Assembly (NCBI RefSeq): GCF_000010665.1
Contig: NC_012796.1
Coordinates: 1,178,001-1,242,000, forward strand
Origin: Solidesulfovibrio magneticus RS-1
Lineage (GTDB): Bacteria; Desulfobacterota; Desulfovibrionia; Desulfovibrionales; Desulfovibrionaceae
Reading direction: 5' to 3'
Length of the DNA stretch: 64,000 nt
Of this stretch, positions 18,252 through 27,199 are shown one piece after another (the first letter of the stretch is position 1; the number at the start of each line of letters is the position of its first letter). The notes below the pieces were generated by a model. The model was not told the DNA's origin, ran no database searches, and was given only the letters and a program-made list of their open reading frames with translations. Both the position numbers and the translations under genes were made by a program.

Positions 18252-20261
18252 TTAAGCCAATGCCAGGGGCAGGGCCGCAAAGACCGTGGCCACGTGGCGC
18301 ACGAGCACTTCCGGGCTGTCCTCGCCGGCCATGGCCGCCACCTCGGGCCGGTTGGCCTCGGGCACCAGCACCTCGCGCATGCCGGCCCGGGCGGCGGCCA
18401 GGATCTTCTCCCGGATGCCGCCCACGGGCAGCACGTTGCCCGTCAGCGTGATCTCGCCGGTCATGGCCACGTCCGGGCGCAGGGGCCGGCCGGAAAACAG
18501 CGAAGCCAGGGCCACGGCCACGGTGAGCCCGGCCGAGCTGCCTTCCTTGGGGATGGAGCCGGCCGGAATGTGGACGTGGACGTCCTGGGTGGCGAAAAGC
18601 CCGGGATCGACGCCAAGCTCCCCGGCCCGGGAGCGCACGAGACTGAGCGCCGTGCGGGCCGATTCGCGCAGCACCTCGCCCAGCGACCCCGTCAGCAGAA
18701 GTTCCCCGGTTCCTTCCATGCGGATGGCTTCCACCGAAATGATCTCTCCGCCGTAGTCGGCATAGACCAGCCCCGTGGCCACGCCCAGGCGCGGCGCGGC
18801 CCCGGCCGTTTCGCCCCGGTAGGGCGGCGGGCCAAGCAGTGCCGCGGCCAGGGCGGCGTCCACCTCGGCCGGAGCCGCGCCCTCGCCCTGCTCCAGGCGA
18901 AGTCGGGCCAGCTTGCGGCAGATGCGGCCAAGCTCCCGGTCGAGGTTGCGCACCCCGGCTTCCCGGGTGTGGCCGGTGACCACCTGGCGCAAGGCCTCCT
19001 CGGTGACTGTGGGAAAGGGATGGGTCAGCCCATGCTCGCGCAACTGGCGCGGGAGCAAGTGCTCGCCGGCGATGCGCACCTTCTCCCGGGTGGTGTAGCC
19101 CCTAAAGGGAACCACTTCCAGACGGTCGCGCAGGGGCCCGGACAGCTCGGCCAGGTCGTTGGCCGTGGCGATGAAAAGGGTGCGCGACAGGTCGAAGGGC
19201 GCTTCCAGATAGTTGTCCACGAACTGGCTGTTTTGCTCCGGGTCAAGCATCTCCAGGAACACCGCCGCCGGATCGCCCCGGAAGTCCTTGCCGATCTTGT
19301 CGATCTCATCGAGCATGAAGACCGGGTTGGCCACGCCCAGCCGGGCATAGGACTGGAGCACTCGGCCGGGCAGCGCGCCGACATAGGTGCGGCGATGGCC
19401 GCGCAACTCGGCCTCGTCGCGAAGGCCGGCCAGGGAAATGCGGTGGAAACGCCGCCCCAGCGCCTCGGCGATGGCCTGCCCCACCGAGGTCTTGCCCGTG
19501 CCCGGCGGGCCGGAAAAACATAAGACCGGGCTTCGAAACGAGGCCGGCGCGGTCTTTTCCTTGGCCAGCGCGGCCACAGTGGCCCGCAGCTCGTCGAGAT
19601 TGACCGGCTTGGCCAGGTAGTAGACCGCGCCTTGCCGCATGGCTTCCACGGCCGTGTCCACGGTGGCGAATCCCGTCACCAGCATCACCCGGGTGGCCGG
19701 GGACAGCCGCCGGGCTTCGGCCAAAAGCTGCAGGCCGTCCATCTTGTCCATCTTGAGGTCGGTGACGATGAGGTCGAACTCGCTTCGCCGCACCTCGGCC
19801 AGGGCTTCCAGGCCGTTGGCCGCCCCCCGCACCTTGTAGCCTTCCTTGCGCAGCACGTGCTCCAGATTGGCCCGGGCGATGTCCTCGTCGTCCACCACCA
19901 GCACATGGAAATCCGGGGCTGCCCGCAGCGCCCGGGAGGCCAGGTATTCGAGCACCCGGTCCTTGATCTGGCCCAGGCCGTGGTGGCGGGCGTCAAGGAC
20001 GGCCTCGGCCTGGGCCAGGTCCAGGCGGTCCGGGGTGACGGCGGCCCAGGGCAGGCCGAGCAGGAAATCCAGATAGGCCAGGCCCACGCCGTACTCGGCC
20101 GCCGAGGGATCGGTCTTTTCCAGCCGTTCCAGCTCGCGGTTGGCCGCTTCCCGGGCGTGGTGGGGCAGTTCCTGGCTGTCGATGCGCGCGCGCAACTGGC
20201 CGATGTCGCTAACGGGCGGCGGCGGCAGCGCGCCCTCGGTGCGTTTCTGGAAAAACAGCAT
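18252..20261 (-). CDS. Lon-type protease with an inserted response-regulator receiver domain
   Basis: A 669-residue fusion. Residues 1-115 match the helical linker of Lon ([27 protein letters not shown], ILEYLxxR-like RVLEYLASR); the Lon substrate-binding N-domain is absent. Residues 118-235 are a CheY-like receiver (VLVVDDED, phospho-acceptor D168 in VTDLKM, T196, K218). The AAA+ domain has Walker A GPPGTGKT (251-258) and FMLDEID. The S16 peptidase has Ser576 in [10 protein letters not shown] and Lys619 in GGIREK, a complete Ser-Lys dyad. Phosphorylation probably gates ATP-driven proteolysis. Start 20261 has GGAG. It converges on the sigma-54 regulator and diverges from the TauE operon. Confidence 0.9.
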   Translation of the reverse strand: MLFFQKRTEGALPPPPVSDIGQLRARIDSQELPHHAREAANRELERLEKTDPSAAEYGVGLAYLDFLLGLPWAAVTPDRLDLAQAEAVLDARHHGLGQIKDRVLEYLASRALRAAPDFHVLVVDDEDIARANLEHVLRKEGYKVRGAANGLEALAEVRRSEFDLIVTDLKMDKMDGLQLLAEARRLSPATRVMLVTGFATVDTAVEAMRQGAVYYLAKPVNLDELRATVAALAKEKTAPASFRSPVLCFSGPPGTGKTSVGQAIAEALGRRFHRISLAGLRDEAELRGHRRTYVGALPGRVLQSYARLGVANPVFMLDEIDKIGKDFRGDPAAVFLEMLDPEQNSQFVDNYLEAPFDLSRTLFIATANDLAELSGPLRDRLEVVPFRGYTTREKVRIAGEHLLPRQLREHGLTHPFPTVTEEALRQVVTGHTREAGVRNLDRELGRICRKLARLRLEQGEGAAPAEVDAALAAALLGPPPYRGETAGAAPRLGVATGLVYADYGGEIISVEAIRMEGTGELLLTGSLGEVLRESARTALSLVRSRAGELGVDPGLFATQDVHVHIPAGSIPKEGSSAGLTVAVALASLFSGRPLRPDVAMTGEITLTGNVLPVGGIREKILAAARAGMREVLVPEANRPEVAAMAGEDSPEVLVRHVATVFAALPLALA

Positions 20262-20308
20262 GGCTTCTCCGTGGTTTCCCTCATGATTGAGCTTTTTTAA
20301 GCCCCCTC

Positions 20309-20408
20309 GCAACACCGGATTCAGCCGCCGAGGCAATCCGCAACGCCTGTTGCAATAAGCAACGCCGACTGGCTGGGGCTGAGCCGGCATGGTGTTGCGT
20401 TTCGCAAC
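20309..20408. promoter_or_regulatory. Cluster of GTTGC/GCAAC palindromes, probable activator sites
   Basis: Half-sites GCAAC at 20309, 20340, 20359, 20404 and GTTGC at 20349, 20394. They form GCAAC-GCCT-GTTGC (20340-20353), GTTGC-AATAA-GCAAC (20349-20363) and GTTGCG-TTT-CGCAAC (20394-20408). The last two are 55-115 bp upstream of a sigma-54-like promoter, the normal place for enhancer sites of an NtrC-type activator such as the one at 16870. Confidence 0.6.
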
Positions 20409-20460
20409 GAAAAAAGTTTTAGCCTGTTAAAAAATGCAATCATTACAGCGTTTGTCTTGT

Positions 20461-20475
20461 TGGTACGGAACTTGG
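20461..20475 (+). promoter_or_regulatory. Sigma-54-like promoter of the TauE operon
   Basis: TGGTACG-GAAC-TTGG matches the -24 element TGGYACR fully and the spacing GG-N10-G fully, but the -12 GC reads GG. It lies 34 bp before the first start codon. The neighbouring sigma-54 regulator and palindromes support it; the -12 mismatch weakens it. Confidence 0.5.
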
Positions 20476-20508
20476 ACAAAGAGCAGGAAACGACAGGAGG
20501 ACACGGAC

Positions 20509-20676
20509 ATGGCCAGCATCAGGGAACATGTGGAGACCGTTTTCGCCGCCCTGCCCTTTGCCGAACGCCATCTGACCAGGGAGGCCCGGGAAGTCCTTGC
20601 CGAAGGAGGCCAGGCGGCCGACGCGTCGGCTGTGGCGGCCAAGCGGATCGACAACCGTCCCCGGGTGCGGGTCTAG
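20509..20676 (+). CDS. Small protein (55 aa), first gene of the TauE operon
   Basis: A 55-residue soluble helical protein preceded by AGGAGG. I recognise no named family. Its N-terminal helix HVETVFAALPFA matches the last residues of the adjacent receiver-Lon protease ([12 protein letters not shown]) at 10 of 12 positions. Its C-terminus KRIDNRPRVRV resembles the tail of the small membrane protein two genes downstream (RQDNRPRATVSV). It could be an adaptor, inhibitor or substrate of the protease; that is inference. It is followed by the USP-like gene after 6 bp. Confidence 0.8.
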   Translation: MASIREHVETVFAALPFAERHLTREAREVLAEGGQAADASAVAAKRIDNRPRVRV

Positions 20677-20682
20677 CCCGAC

Positions 20683-21273
20683 ATGGTCAAGCGCGAAAAG
20701 GCCGCCGCGTTGCCCGGGACGCGCCTGGGGCGTCCGTCACGGCTACGGCGCTTCCTGGAAGACACGGCCCAGGACGTGGGGCTGGCCGAGCATGGCCTGT
20801 CGCTGACGGGCGAGGTGTCCGGCCCGCTTGGTCAATTGGCGTTGTCGGAGGCGGGCAGCCGGTTCGAGCCCATGCCCCAGGGGGCCGGGGCCGCCGAGGG
20901 CAAGAAGATCGTAGCCGTGTCCACGGCCCCGGAATTCCCCCTGGGGCTCGTTCGGCGGGCTCTGGGCGTGGCCGGCCGGCTCGGCACGGACATCGTGGGG
21001 TTGACCGTGGCCGCGCCGGCCGAGGGTGGCGCTTCGGGCCGGGGCCGGGAGGCGTTTTTGCGCCGGGCCAAGGTCTCGGCCAGGGAGTTCGCCCGGGAGG
21101 CCGAGCGGCTGGGGCTGGGATTTCGGCATGTGGTGTGTTTCGGCCGTCCGGCCGAGGTGGTGGAGCAGGAATGCGGCCGGCTGCGCCGGGTGGAATTCGT
21201 GCTGGCGGCCCGCGAACAGCGAGCCAGGGACGGATTCGCGGTGAGCATGCCGCTGTTTGAAGTGACTGGTTAG
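20683..21273 (+). CDS. Universal-stress-protein-like protein
   Basis: A 196-residue soluble protein. Residues ~72-196 follow the USP alpha/beta layout: KKIVAVSTAPEFPLGLVRRA as strand 1, LGTDIVGLTVAAP as strand 2, REFAREAERLGLGFRHVVCFG, then RRVEFVLAAREQ and a final strand VSMPLFEV. The first 70 residues are basic and not recognised. The G-2x-G-9x-G(S/T) ATP-binding motif is not evident. It lacks its own strong ribosome site and is probably coupled to the preceding gene. A role in signalling with the TauE exporter is suggested only by the operon. Confidence 0.6.
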   Translation: MVKREKAAALPGTRLGRPSRLRRFLEDTAQDVGLAEHGLSLTGEVSGPLGQLALSEAGSRFEPMPQGAGAAEGKKIVAVSTAPEFPLGLVRRALGVAGRLGTDIVGLTVAAPAEGGASGRGREAFLRRAKVSAREFAREAERLGLGFRHVVCFGRPAEVVEQECGRLRRVEFVLAAREQRARDGFAVSMPLFEVTG

Positions 21274-21323
21274 GGGACGTCGTCCCTGTAACGGATGAAC
21301 GAACGGGTAAAGGAGAGGCATTG

Positions 21324-21623
21324 ATGCAAGCGAAGGCGAAAAAGCCCCTGGCCAAGCTCTTGGCGTACGGCATCGGCAGCGTGGCTCTGTATGCGGCCGT
21401 GTACCAGTTCCAGGATATCCTTCTGACCACGTCTGCCCGGGGCGGCGTGTTCACGGCCCTGCCCATCGCCACGGTCTTCCTGTTCTCCTGGGTCCACGGC
21501 ACCTTCGCCGGGACGCTGTGGGAAGTGCTCGGCGTGAGCGCCGTGACCAAGGCTCCGGCCCAGACCGCGACCCGCGCCCCGGCCCGCCAGGACAACCGCC
21601 CCCGGGCCACGGTCAGCGTCTAG
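21324..21623 (+). CDS. Small membrane protein with one or two helices
   Basis: A 99-residue protein. Residues ~12-28 (YGIGSVALYAAVYQF) and ~44-62 (ALPIATVFLFSWVHGTFAG) are hydrophobic; the last 30 residues are polar and end RQDNRPRATVSV. ATG 21324 follows AGGAGA; a TTG directly before it is less likely. I do not recognise a named family. It sits between the USP-like gene and the TauE exporter and could be an accessory subunit of that exporter. Confidence 0.7.
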   Translation: MQAKAKKPLAKLLAYGIGSVALYAAVYQFQDILLTTSARGGVFTALPIATVFLFSWVHGTFAGTLWEVLGVSAVTKAPAQTATRAPARQDNRPRATVSV

Positions 21624-21677
21624 TCCGGCCTGTTCGGCCCGAAACCAACGACCACACGATTTCAAGGAGCGCGTTTC

Positions 21678-22730
21678 ATGGATATGCTTAACGACGCCGC
21701 CCGGTTCATCCAGCTCGATCCGGCCGGAATCTGTTTCCTCTTCATTGTCGGCTTCATCGGCGGCCTGGTCAGCGGATTTATCGGTTCGGGCGGGGCCTTT
21801 GTGCTCACCCCGGGTATGATGAGCCTGGGCGTGCCCGGCACCGTGGCCGTGGCCTCCAACATGTGCCACAAGTTTCCCAAGGCCCTGGTCGGGTCCATCA
21901 AACGCTACAAGTACGGCCAGGTGGACATCAAGCTCGGGCTGTACCTGGCCGCGTTCGCCGGCATCGGCGTGCAGATCGGCATCAAGATCCAAAATTACGT
22001 CCTGAACCTGTGGGGGCCGGCCGGTTCGGACCTCTACGTGAGCGTATCGTTTGTGGCCGTGCTGGTGGTGGTCGGCGGCATCGTCATGCGCGACGCCCTG
22101 GCTTCGGCCAAGTCCTGCGGCGCGGAGCAGACCTGCTTCCTGGCCCTGCGGCTCCAGAAGATCGAGCTGTGGCCCATGATGACCTTCAAGAAGGCCAACC
22201 TGCGTATTTCCCTGTGGTTTCTGCTGCCCGTGGGCCTGGCCACCGGCCTGCTCGCCGCCACCATCGCCGTGGGCGGCTTTGTCGGCGTGCCGGGCATGAT
22301 CTACATCCTGGGCGCGTCGAGCCTGGTGGCTTCGGCCACGGAACTGGTCATCGCCTTTGTCATGGGACTGGCCGGCTCGGTCAACTGGGCCATGCAGGGC
22401 ATGGTGGACATCCGCCTCACACTCATCATCCTGGCCGGTTCGCTTCTGGGCGTGCAGCTCGGGGCCATCGGCACCACCTTTGTCAAGGAACACATGATCA
22501 AGATCGTCATGGGCACGATCATGCTCATCGTGGCCTTGTCGCGCGGGTTTGCCATGCCCAAGTACCTGGCCAAGCTCGGACTCATGGACGTGAGCGAGCC
22601 GACCATCGCCCTGCTGGACAAGGTGAGCTTCGGTTTCATGGTGGTCTCGCTGGTGGTCGGCGCGGTCATCATCCTGGGCAGCATGGTCCGGGCCAAGCGG
22701 CCGGACGCCGTGGCCGCGTCCCAGGCCTAG
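21678..22730 (+). CDS. Sulfite exporter TauE/SafE family permease
   Basis: A 350-residue inner-membrane protein with eight or more helices and the two family repeats: FIGGLVSGFIGSGGAFVLTP near residue 25 and ATIAVGGFVGVPGMIYILGA near residue 195. Members export sulfite, sulfoacetate or related organosulfur anions. ATG 21678 follows AAGGAG. It closes the operon that begins at 20509 and is followed by a strong terminator. Under the adjacent two-component system it may be switched on when an oxidised sulfur compound accumulates; the substrate is inferred from the family. Confidence 0.87.
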   Translation: MDMLNDAARFIQLDPAGICFLFIVGFIGGLVSGFIGSGGAFVLTPGMMSLGVPGTVAVASNMCHKFPKALVGSIKRYKYGQVDIKLGLYLAAFAGIGVQIGIKIQNYVLNLWGPAGSDLYVSVSFVAVLVVVGGIVMRDALASAKSCGAEQTCFLALRLQKIELWPMMTFKKANLRISLWFLLPVGLATGLLAATIAVGGFVGVPGMIYILGASSLVASATELVIAFVMGLAGSVNWAMQGMVDIRLTLIILAGSLLGVQLGAIGTTFVKEHMIKIVMGTIMLIVALSRGFAMPKYLAKLGLMDVSEPTIALLDKVSFGFMVVSLVVGAVIILGSMVRAKRPDAVAASQA

Positions 22731-22763
22731 GGCCAAGCGACGAAGAAGGTTCGCAAGTGTTGG

Positions 22764-22800
22764 CGGGCGGGGCGCTTGGGCGTCCCGCCCGTTTGTCTTT
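22764..22800 (+). terminator. Terminator of the TauE operon
   Basis: An 11-bp stem (22764-22774 with 22781-22791, one G-T pair) followed by TTTGTCTTTT, 34 bp after the stop. Confidence 0.85.
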
Positions 22801-22819
22801 TGGGGGGGCCGGGTCGGGA

Positions 22820-24013
22820 TCAGGCCGCGTCCTCGCCGTAGAGCCGGCAGGCGTCCCGGCCGCCGGCCTTGGCCCGGTAGAGGGCTTCGTCGGAGCGGCG
22901 GACAAGTTCCTCGATCTCCCGGCCATGGGCCGGGGACAGGGCCACGCCGATGCTGGCGGAAACGTGTGCCTCCTGGCCGGCAAGTGTAAACGGTTCCCGG
23001 AAGGCGGCCAGGATCTTGGCCGCCACGGCCAGGGCGTCGCCAGGGCCGCCGACGTCGCCGATGAGCAGCACGAACTCATCGCCCCCAAAGCGCGACACCG
23101 TGTCCGAGGCGCGCAAGCACCCGGCCAGACGCCGGGCCGCTTCCCGAAGGAGCGTGTCCCCGGCCGGATGGCCCAGGCTGTCGTTGACGCCCTTGAAGCC
23201 GTCGAGGTCCACGGACATGACGGCGAGCTGGACGTCCTGGCGTCTGGCTCCAGCCAGGGCCACGGCCAGACGGTCGTAGAAAAGCGGCCGGTTGGGCAGG
23301 CCGGTCAGGGCGTCGTGGGTGGCCAGGATCTCCAGCTTGTCCTTGAGCGCCCCCACGTCGGCCAAAAGCCGCCGGTTGACGGCCAGGACCAGGCAGATGG
23401 CCAGGCAGGCGTTGAGGGTCGTATACAGGGTGATGGCCAGGGCGTCGGCCATGCCGGAATTGAAAAAGTCCTGGGTGGCCGACGGCTTGGTCACAATGAG
23501 GACTATGCGCGCCAGGCTGGTGGCCACAAAGCCGACCAGGACGTAGCCGGTGAGGTTGGTGACGGCCCGAAAACGCGGCGCGATCTCTCGCAACAGCAGC
23601 CAGGCGGCCTGTCCGGTGATCAGGATGATGGAGGCCGAGACGATGATCTGGCGGGCCTGCATGTCCGGGCCGACGTAGAGATAGTAGGCCATGGCCAGGG
23701 AGAATACGGCCAACAGGGCGATGTTGCGGCCCTGGCGCCAGGGGGCTTCGGTGAAACGCGCAAGGCCCGCCAGCAGCAGCACGGCCCCGGACTGCATCAT
23801 GAGGTTGGCGAGAAGCACGCAGAACACGTCCGGCAGCCGGCCCCGCATGAGGATCAGGGCCAGTCCTGCGGTTTGCAGGAGCATGTTGGCCAGCCAGAAG
23901 CCGATGCCCGGATACTGCCGCCGGTTTTCGCGCCAGATGACGGCCATGGCCCAGGCGCTGACGGCGTTGACGATGAGGTTCATGACGAGGAGCGTCATGA
24001 TGTCCAGTTTCAT
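22820..24013 (-). CDS. Membrane-bound diguanylate cyclase (GGDEF)
   Basis: A 397-residue protein. Seven to eight helices occupy residues ~5-215 (MASE-like membrane sensor), then a GGDEF domain: THDALTGLPNRPLF, DLDGFKGVNDSLGHPAGD, and an intact SRFGGDEFVLLIG. The inhibitory site RASD precedes GGDEF by five residues, so product feedback by c-di-GMP is expected. It makes c-di-GMP from two GTP at the membrane. It stands alone and points toward the TauE operon terminator. Confidence 0.92.
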   Translation of the reverse strand: MKLDIMTLLVMNLIVNAVSAWAMAVIWRENRRQYPGIGFWLANMLLQTAGLALILMRGRLPDVFCVLLANLMMQSGAVLLLAGLARFTEAPWRQGRNIALLAVFSLAMAYYLYVGPDMQARQIIVSASIILITGQAAWLLLREIAPRFRAVTNLTGYVLVGFVATSLARIVLIVTKPSATQDFFNSGMADALAITLYTTLNACLAICLVLAVNRRLLADVGALKDKLEILATHDALTGLPNRPLFYDRLAVALAGARRQDVQLAVMSVDLDGFKGVNDSLGHPAGDTLLREAARRLAGCLRASDTVSRFGGDEFVLLIGDVGGPGDALAVAAKILAAFREPFTLAGQEAHVSASIGVALSPAHGREIEELVRRSDEALYRAKAGGRDACRLYGEDAA

Positions 24014-24204
24014 GAGTATTTCCGTATGATTTTCGCCGATTGCGGCTGTCCCCGCCGGCAGCGCCGCCCGACGGCTATTTGTCCGGACCGCCTCAACGGG
24101 GAGGAACTGTTGCGCGCTTGTGTCGAGCCCACGAAAAGCACAGAGAATATTTCGCAGTCAAGGATCTAAAACTATTAATTTTATGCAAAGTGCGCGCGTA
24201 TTGA

Positions 24205-26589
24205 TCAAGGGACGTGATACGAGTCCCGGGAAAAGAGCACCGTATTTGGGGTGCGCCACAACTGTGCCTGTTTCCCCTTGAGTTCGATAAACAGTTCTCC
24301 CTGTATCTCCGGCAGCGGATATTGGGCACCAACAGGCGACCAACTCCCGGGAATGCCCGGAATCGTCATAATGGTGTTCTGCGCGCCGTCCGGGCCGACC
24401 TGGAAGGCTCGAATCGAACTGTTGCCGCCAACCCGTGGGTAAAACACAAGATTCTGGCCAACTGACCGGAGATTGACCCGTAACAGGACAGGGCGGTCGT
24501 CCGAGGCGGGCGAAAGGATTTCCCAACCCGCCTTCTCGGAATGCGATGTCGAGGCCGACGGATCCGTGACGGAAAATGCTTGTTCGGGTCCAGACCGTGA
24601 AAAATCTTCGGCGATATAGGAGGATTGCAGCATTTTGTTGTGCCAGTCCATGATGCCTGTGCTGCATGGTCCCTGGGTTTGGGGGTCGCACAGGGCGACA
24701 AAGACGCTTTTGACCAACAACGTCTCAAGGTTGCCTTCGACTTTTTGGGCAGTGATCTGCCGGCAGGCCATTTCCACTTTCAGATGGAGCGTGCGGAATT
24801 CCCCAGGCGGCTGGATCGTGTCGTAGGAGAACCGGCGCGTGTCGGGGCCTTTGGTCAGGAGTTTTCGAACCGGCGGCCCGGCGTCGAAAGCATATTCCAG
24901 GCTGATCTGATTGTCCTTGCCCGTGTTTTCGAATTGGACGCCGACGGCGATGAAATCAATGGGCGCGCGGGTGGTGTTTTCCAGACAATACGCAACCACG
25001 CCTGGGGAGTCATAGCGCGCGGCACGCAAGAAACGGGAGCCGTCCGTCTTCAGGCCAACGTCCTTGAGGGCGTAGGCACGCGCCAAAACATCGTCCGGTT
25101 CGGCAGTGTAGGTGACGGTGAAGGGCAGGCTGTCGATTGCCGTGATGGGAAACCGGGGAAAGGATAGTGTGGCGACGTGCAGTTTTTCAGCCCGAGATGT
25201 AGCCAGGAAGTTGCCGCCACGCTTGGCTCGCTCCAGGAGGTCGGAAAGTCCGCTGAAACTGTCGTGAATATCCATCACGTGCAGCGTCACCTGCTTGTCC
25301 TGCGGGGTGAGCCCTTGTGCAGTCATGAAACTGCGTCGGTGTTCTTGCCGATAGTACCAGTCCGCCGCCTGTTCAAGGAACGGATCGTTGAACACAATTA
25401 TCGCCTTGTCTGTCGCATAGTCTCCCAAGGCCCTGGCCATGGCCTTGAAATTGCCGAAATCCCACCAGGTAACGACCAGGGAGTCTTCGCGGTACAGCTT
25501 GTCCCCGTTCTTGGAGAACACGGAAGCGCCAAGCGCCAGGGCCAGGCAGACCGACAGGACGCCAGCGGCACGCTTCCCGAAGGGGCAGGCCATGGCCGCT
25601 CCAAGCCCCGCCGGGATCAGGAGCACCGGGAGCATGAAGGCCAGATGCGTGGAGAAATAATAGGCGGCGTAGTGTTTGAGGATGATGATGGCAAGCGGCG
25701 TCAGGACAAAGGCGGCGGTCACCCCCAGGCTCAGCCCAGAGACGAAGCCCAGGCGGACAAGTCCCAAGCCCAAGGGGACAAGATATGCCGGCAACGTCCA
25801 GCCTGTTTGGAAAAAATCGAACAAGCCGGAAAGATTGCCAAGCGTGTCCTGGATGACTTTGCCCAAGGGGCTTGGCGTGGTCAGATCGGGCCGGTGCAGC
25901 ATGGTTTTGAGAAGCACCGGGCTCACCGGCAGGAAACACACGGCCGAAGCGATGCAAAACACGGCGAGATGCCTGGGCCGCGTGCGCTTGCCAAGGGTTG
26001 TGCCGAGCAAAATGACGCCTTGGGCCGCCAAAATCAAGACGCTTAACAAATGAAAGAGTACCACCGGGATGTTGGCCAGCAGAAAGCGGCGGAAATTTTT
26101 CTCGGTTCCGTCCCGCAGGAAACGCAAAAAATACAGCAGGCTCAGACTGAACAGGAAGACCAGGACGCCGTAGGGGCGAACTTGGCGGGATATCCAGATG
26201 TGCAAACTGTTGCCGGTCAACAAGGCGGCGGCAAAAAGTCCGGCTTCTTCTCCCTGGCTTTCGGCGGCCAGACGGTACACGAGGTAGATGGTCGCTATGC
26301 CGCATAGGGCGGAAGGGAGTCGCAGGATGGCGTCCGCATCGCCAAAGAGCAGGAAGGTTTTGAGCAGGAGATGGTACGTCGGAGGATGGACCTCCACCTG
26401 CATGATCCATCGCGCCAGATAGTCAAGGGGAAACGACGCGCCGAACGCGGCCTGCATTTCGTCGGCCCACATGAAGGGGGCCCCCAGGTTGTGCAGGCGA
26501 AGCCAGGCGCCGACGCTCAGGAGGATGGCCAGGCAATAAAAGGTCACGGTGCGCGAGTCGTGGGGTATGTTCTGTCGTTCGACGTTCAT
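24205..26589 (-). CDS. Large membrane glycosyltransferase-like protein (GT39/ArnT type)
   Basis: A 794-residue protein. The N-terminal half has 10-12 membrane helices with the GT-C fold: WLRLHNLGAPFMWADEMQAA (acidic residues in the first loop) and WIMQVEVHPPTYHLLLKTFL (the HPP motif), then SRQVRPYGVLVFLFSLSL. These proteins move sugars from a lipid carrier onto lipids, proteins or glycans at the periplasmic face. Residues ~420-794 are a soluble beta-rich tail I do not recognise. The gene's codon use and A+T content differ from its neighbours, which suggests horizontal transfer. Start 26589 follows AGAAGAG. Confidence 0.75.
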   Translation of the reverse strand: MNVERQNIPHDSRTVTFYCLAILLSVGAWLRLHNLGAPFMWADEMQAAFGASFPLDYLARWIMQVEVHPPTYHLLLKTFLLFGDADAILRLPSALCGIATIYLVYRLAAESQGEEAGLFAAALLTGNSLHIWISRQVRPYGVLVFLFSLSLLYFLRFLRDGTEKNFRRFLLANIPVVLFHLLSVLILAAQGVILLGTTLGKRTRPRHLAVFCIASAVCFLPVSPVLLKTMLHRPDLTTPSPLGKVIQDTLGNLSGLFDFFQTGWTLPAYLVPLGLGLVRLGFVSGLSLGVTAAFVLTPLAIIILKHYAAYYFSTHLAFMLPVLLIPAGLGAAMACPFGKRAAGVLSVCLALALGASVFSKNGDKLYREDSLVVTWWDFGNFKAMARALGDYATDKAIIVFNDPFLEQAADWYYRQEHRRSFMTAQGLTPQDKQVTLHVMDIHDSFSGLSDLLERAKRGGNFLATSRAEKLHVATLSFPRFPITAIDSLPFTVTYTAEPDDVLARAYALKDVGLKTDGSRFLRAARYDSPGVVAYCLENTTRAPIDFIAVGVQFENTGKDNQISLEYAFDAGPPVRKLLTKGPDTRRFSYDTIQPPGEFRTLHLKVEMACRQITAQKVEGNLETLLVKSVFVALCDPQTQGPCSTGIMDWHNKMLQSSYIAEDFSRSGPEQAFSVTDPSASTSHSEKAGWEILSPASDDRPVLLRVNLRSVGQNLVFYPRVGGNSSIRAFQVGPDGAQNTIMTIPGIPGSWSPVGAQYPLPEIQGELFIELKGKQAQLWRTPNTVLFSRDSYHVP

Positions 26590-27199
26590 GCTCTTCTAGC
26601 TGTCGGCGTGTTCATGGTCAGAAGGCGGCCAGGCCATGGTTAAGACGGCCGTCGCCCGGGTCGCGGGCAAGAAAAAAACTGTCGAAGGATCAATCCCCGA
26701 CAGCTTGTGCAAAACCATTTTTCCGAACCGTTGTCGCCAGGAGTGTTTGTGGTTCTCCCTGAAGCGGCGCAGCCTGTGCGGCCTTCAGGAAAAGGGTCCT
26801 CAAGGGAGAGTCATGGTCATGGCTGCTCTCTATCGCCCGATGGAATTCCGGCCGTACCGACAGGCCGGCCTCTTCGGACATGCGTCGTTGAAATAAACGC
26901 GTGCCCAGCATGGACGCTGTTTTTGTATTCAAAGGATACCGTGCCTCCGTCTTGAAGTCCAGTTCTCCGCATCTCGGGAACATCCGCAGGACGCCTCTCA
27001 CGCCGATCGGTATCGTGCCCCGAACAGGGGGGCCTGGGGGACAGGAGGGGGCAGCGGCTCGCGTCACGAAGTGGCGTCGGCCAGAGGCGGCAGGAGATAA
27101 TCCCCTGAAAAGTACGGGATTTTATCTTTTCGAGGTGTTTGCGGCGACGTTTTTGCCGGCCGCTTCAGAAAAGCACTGGACATCACCATGGCGTGGACC

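Noticed and set aside
18252-20390. A longer start for the Lon-receiver gene (712 codons)
   Set aside because: The extra residues are not Lon-like and run through the palindrome region; 20261 has a ribosome site.
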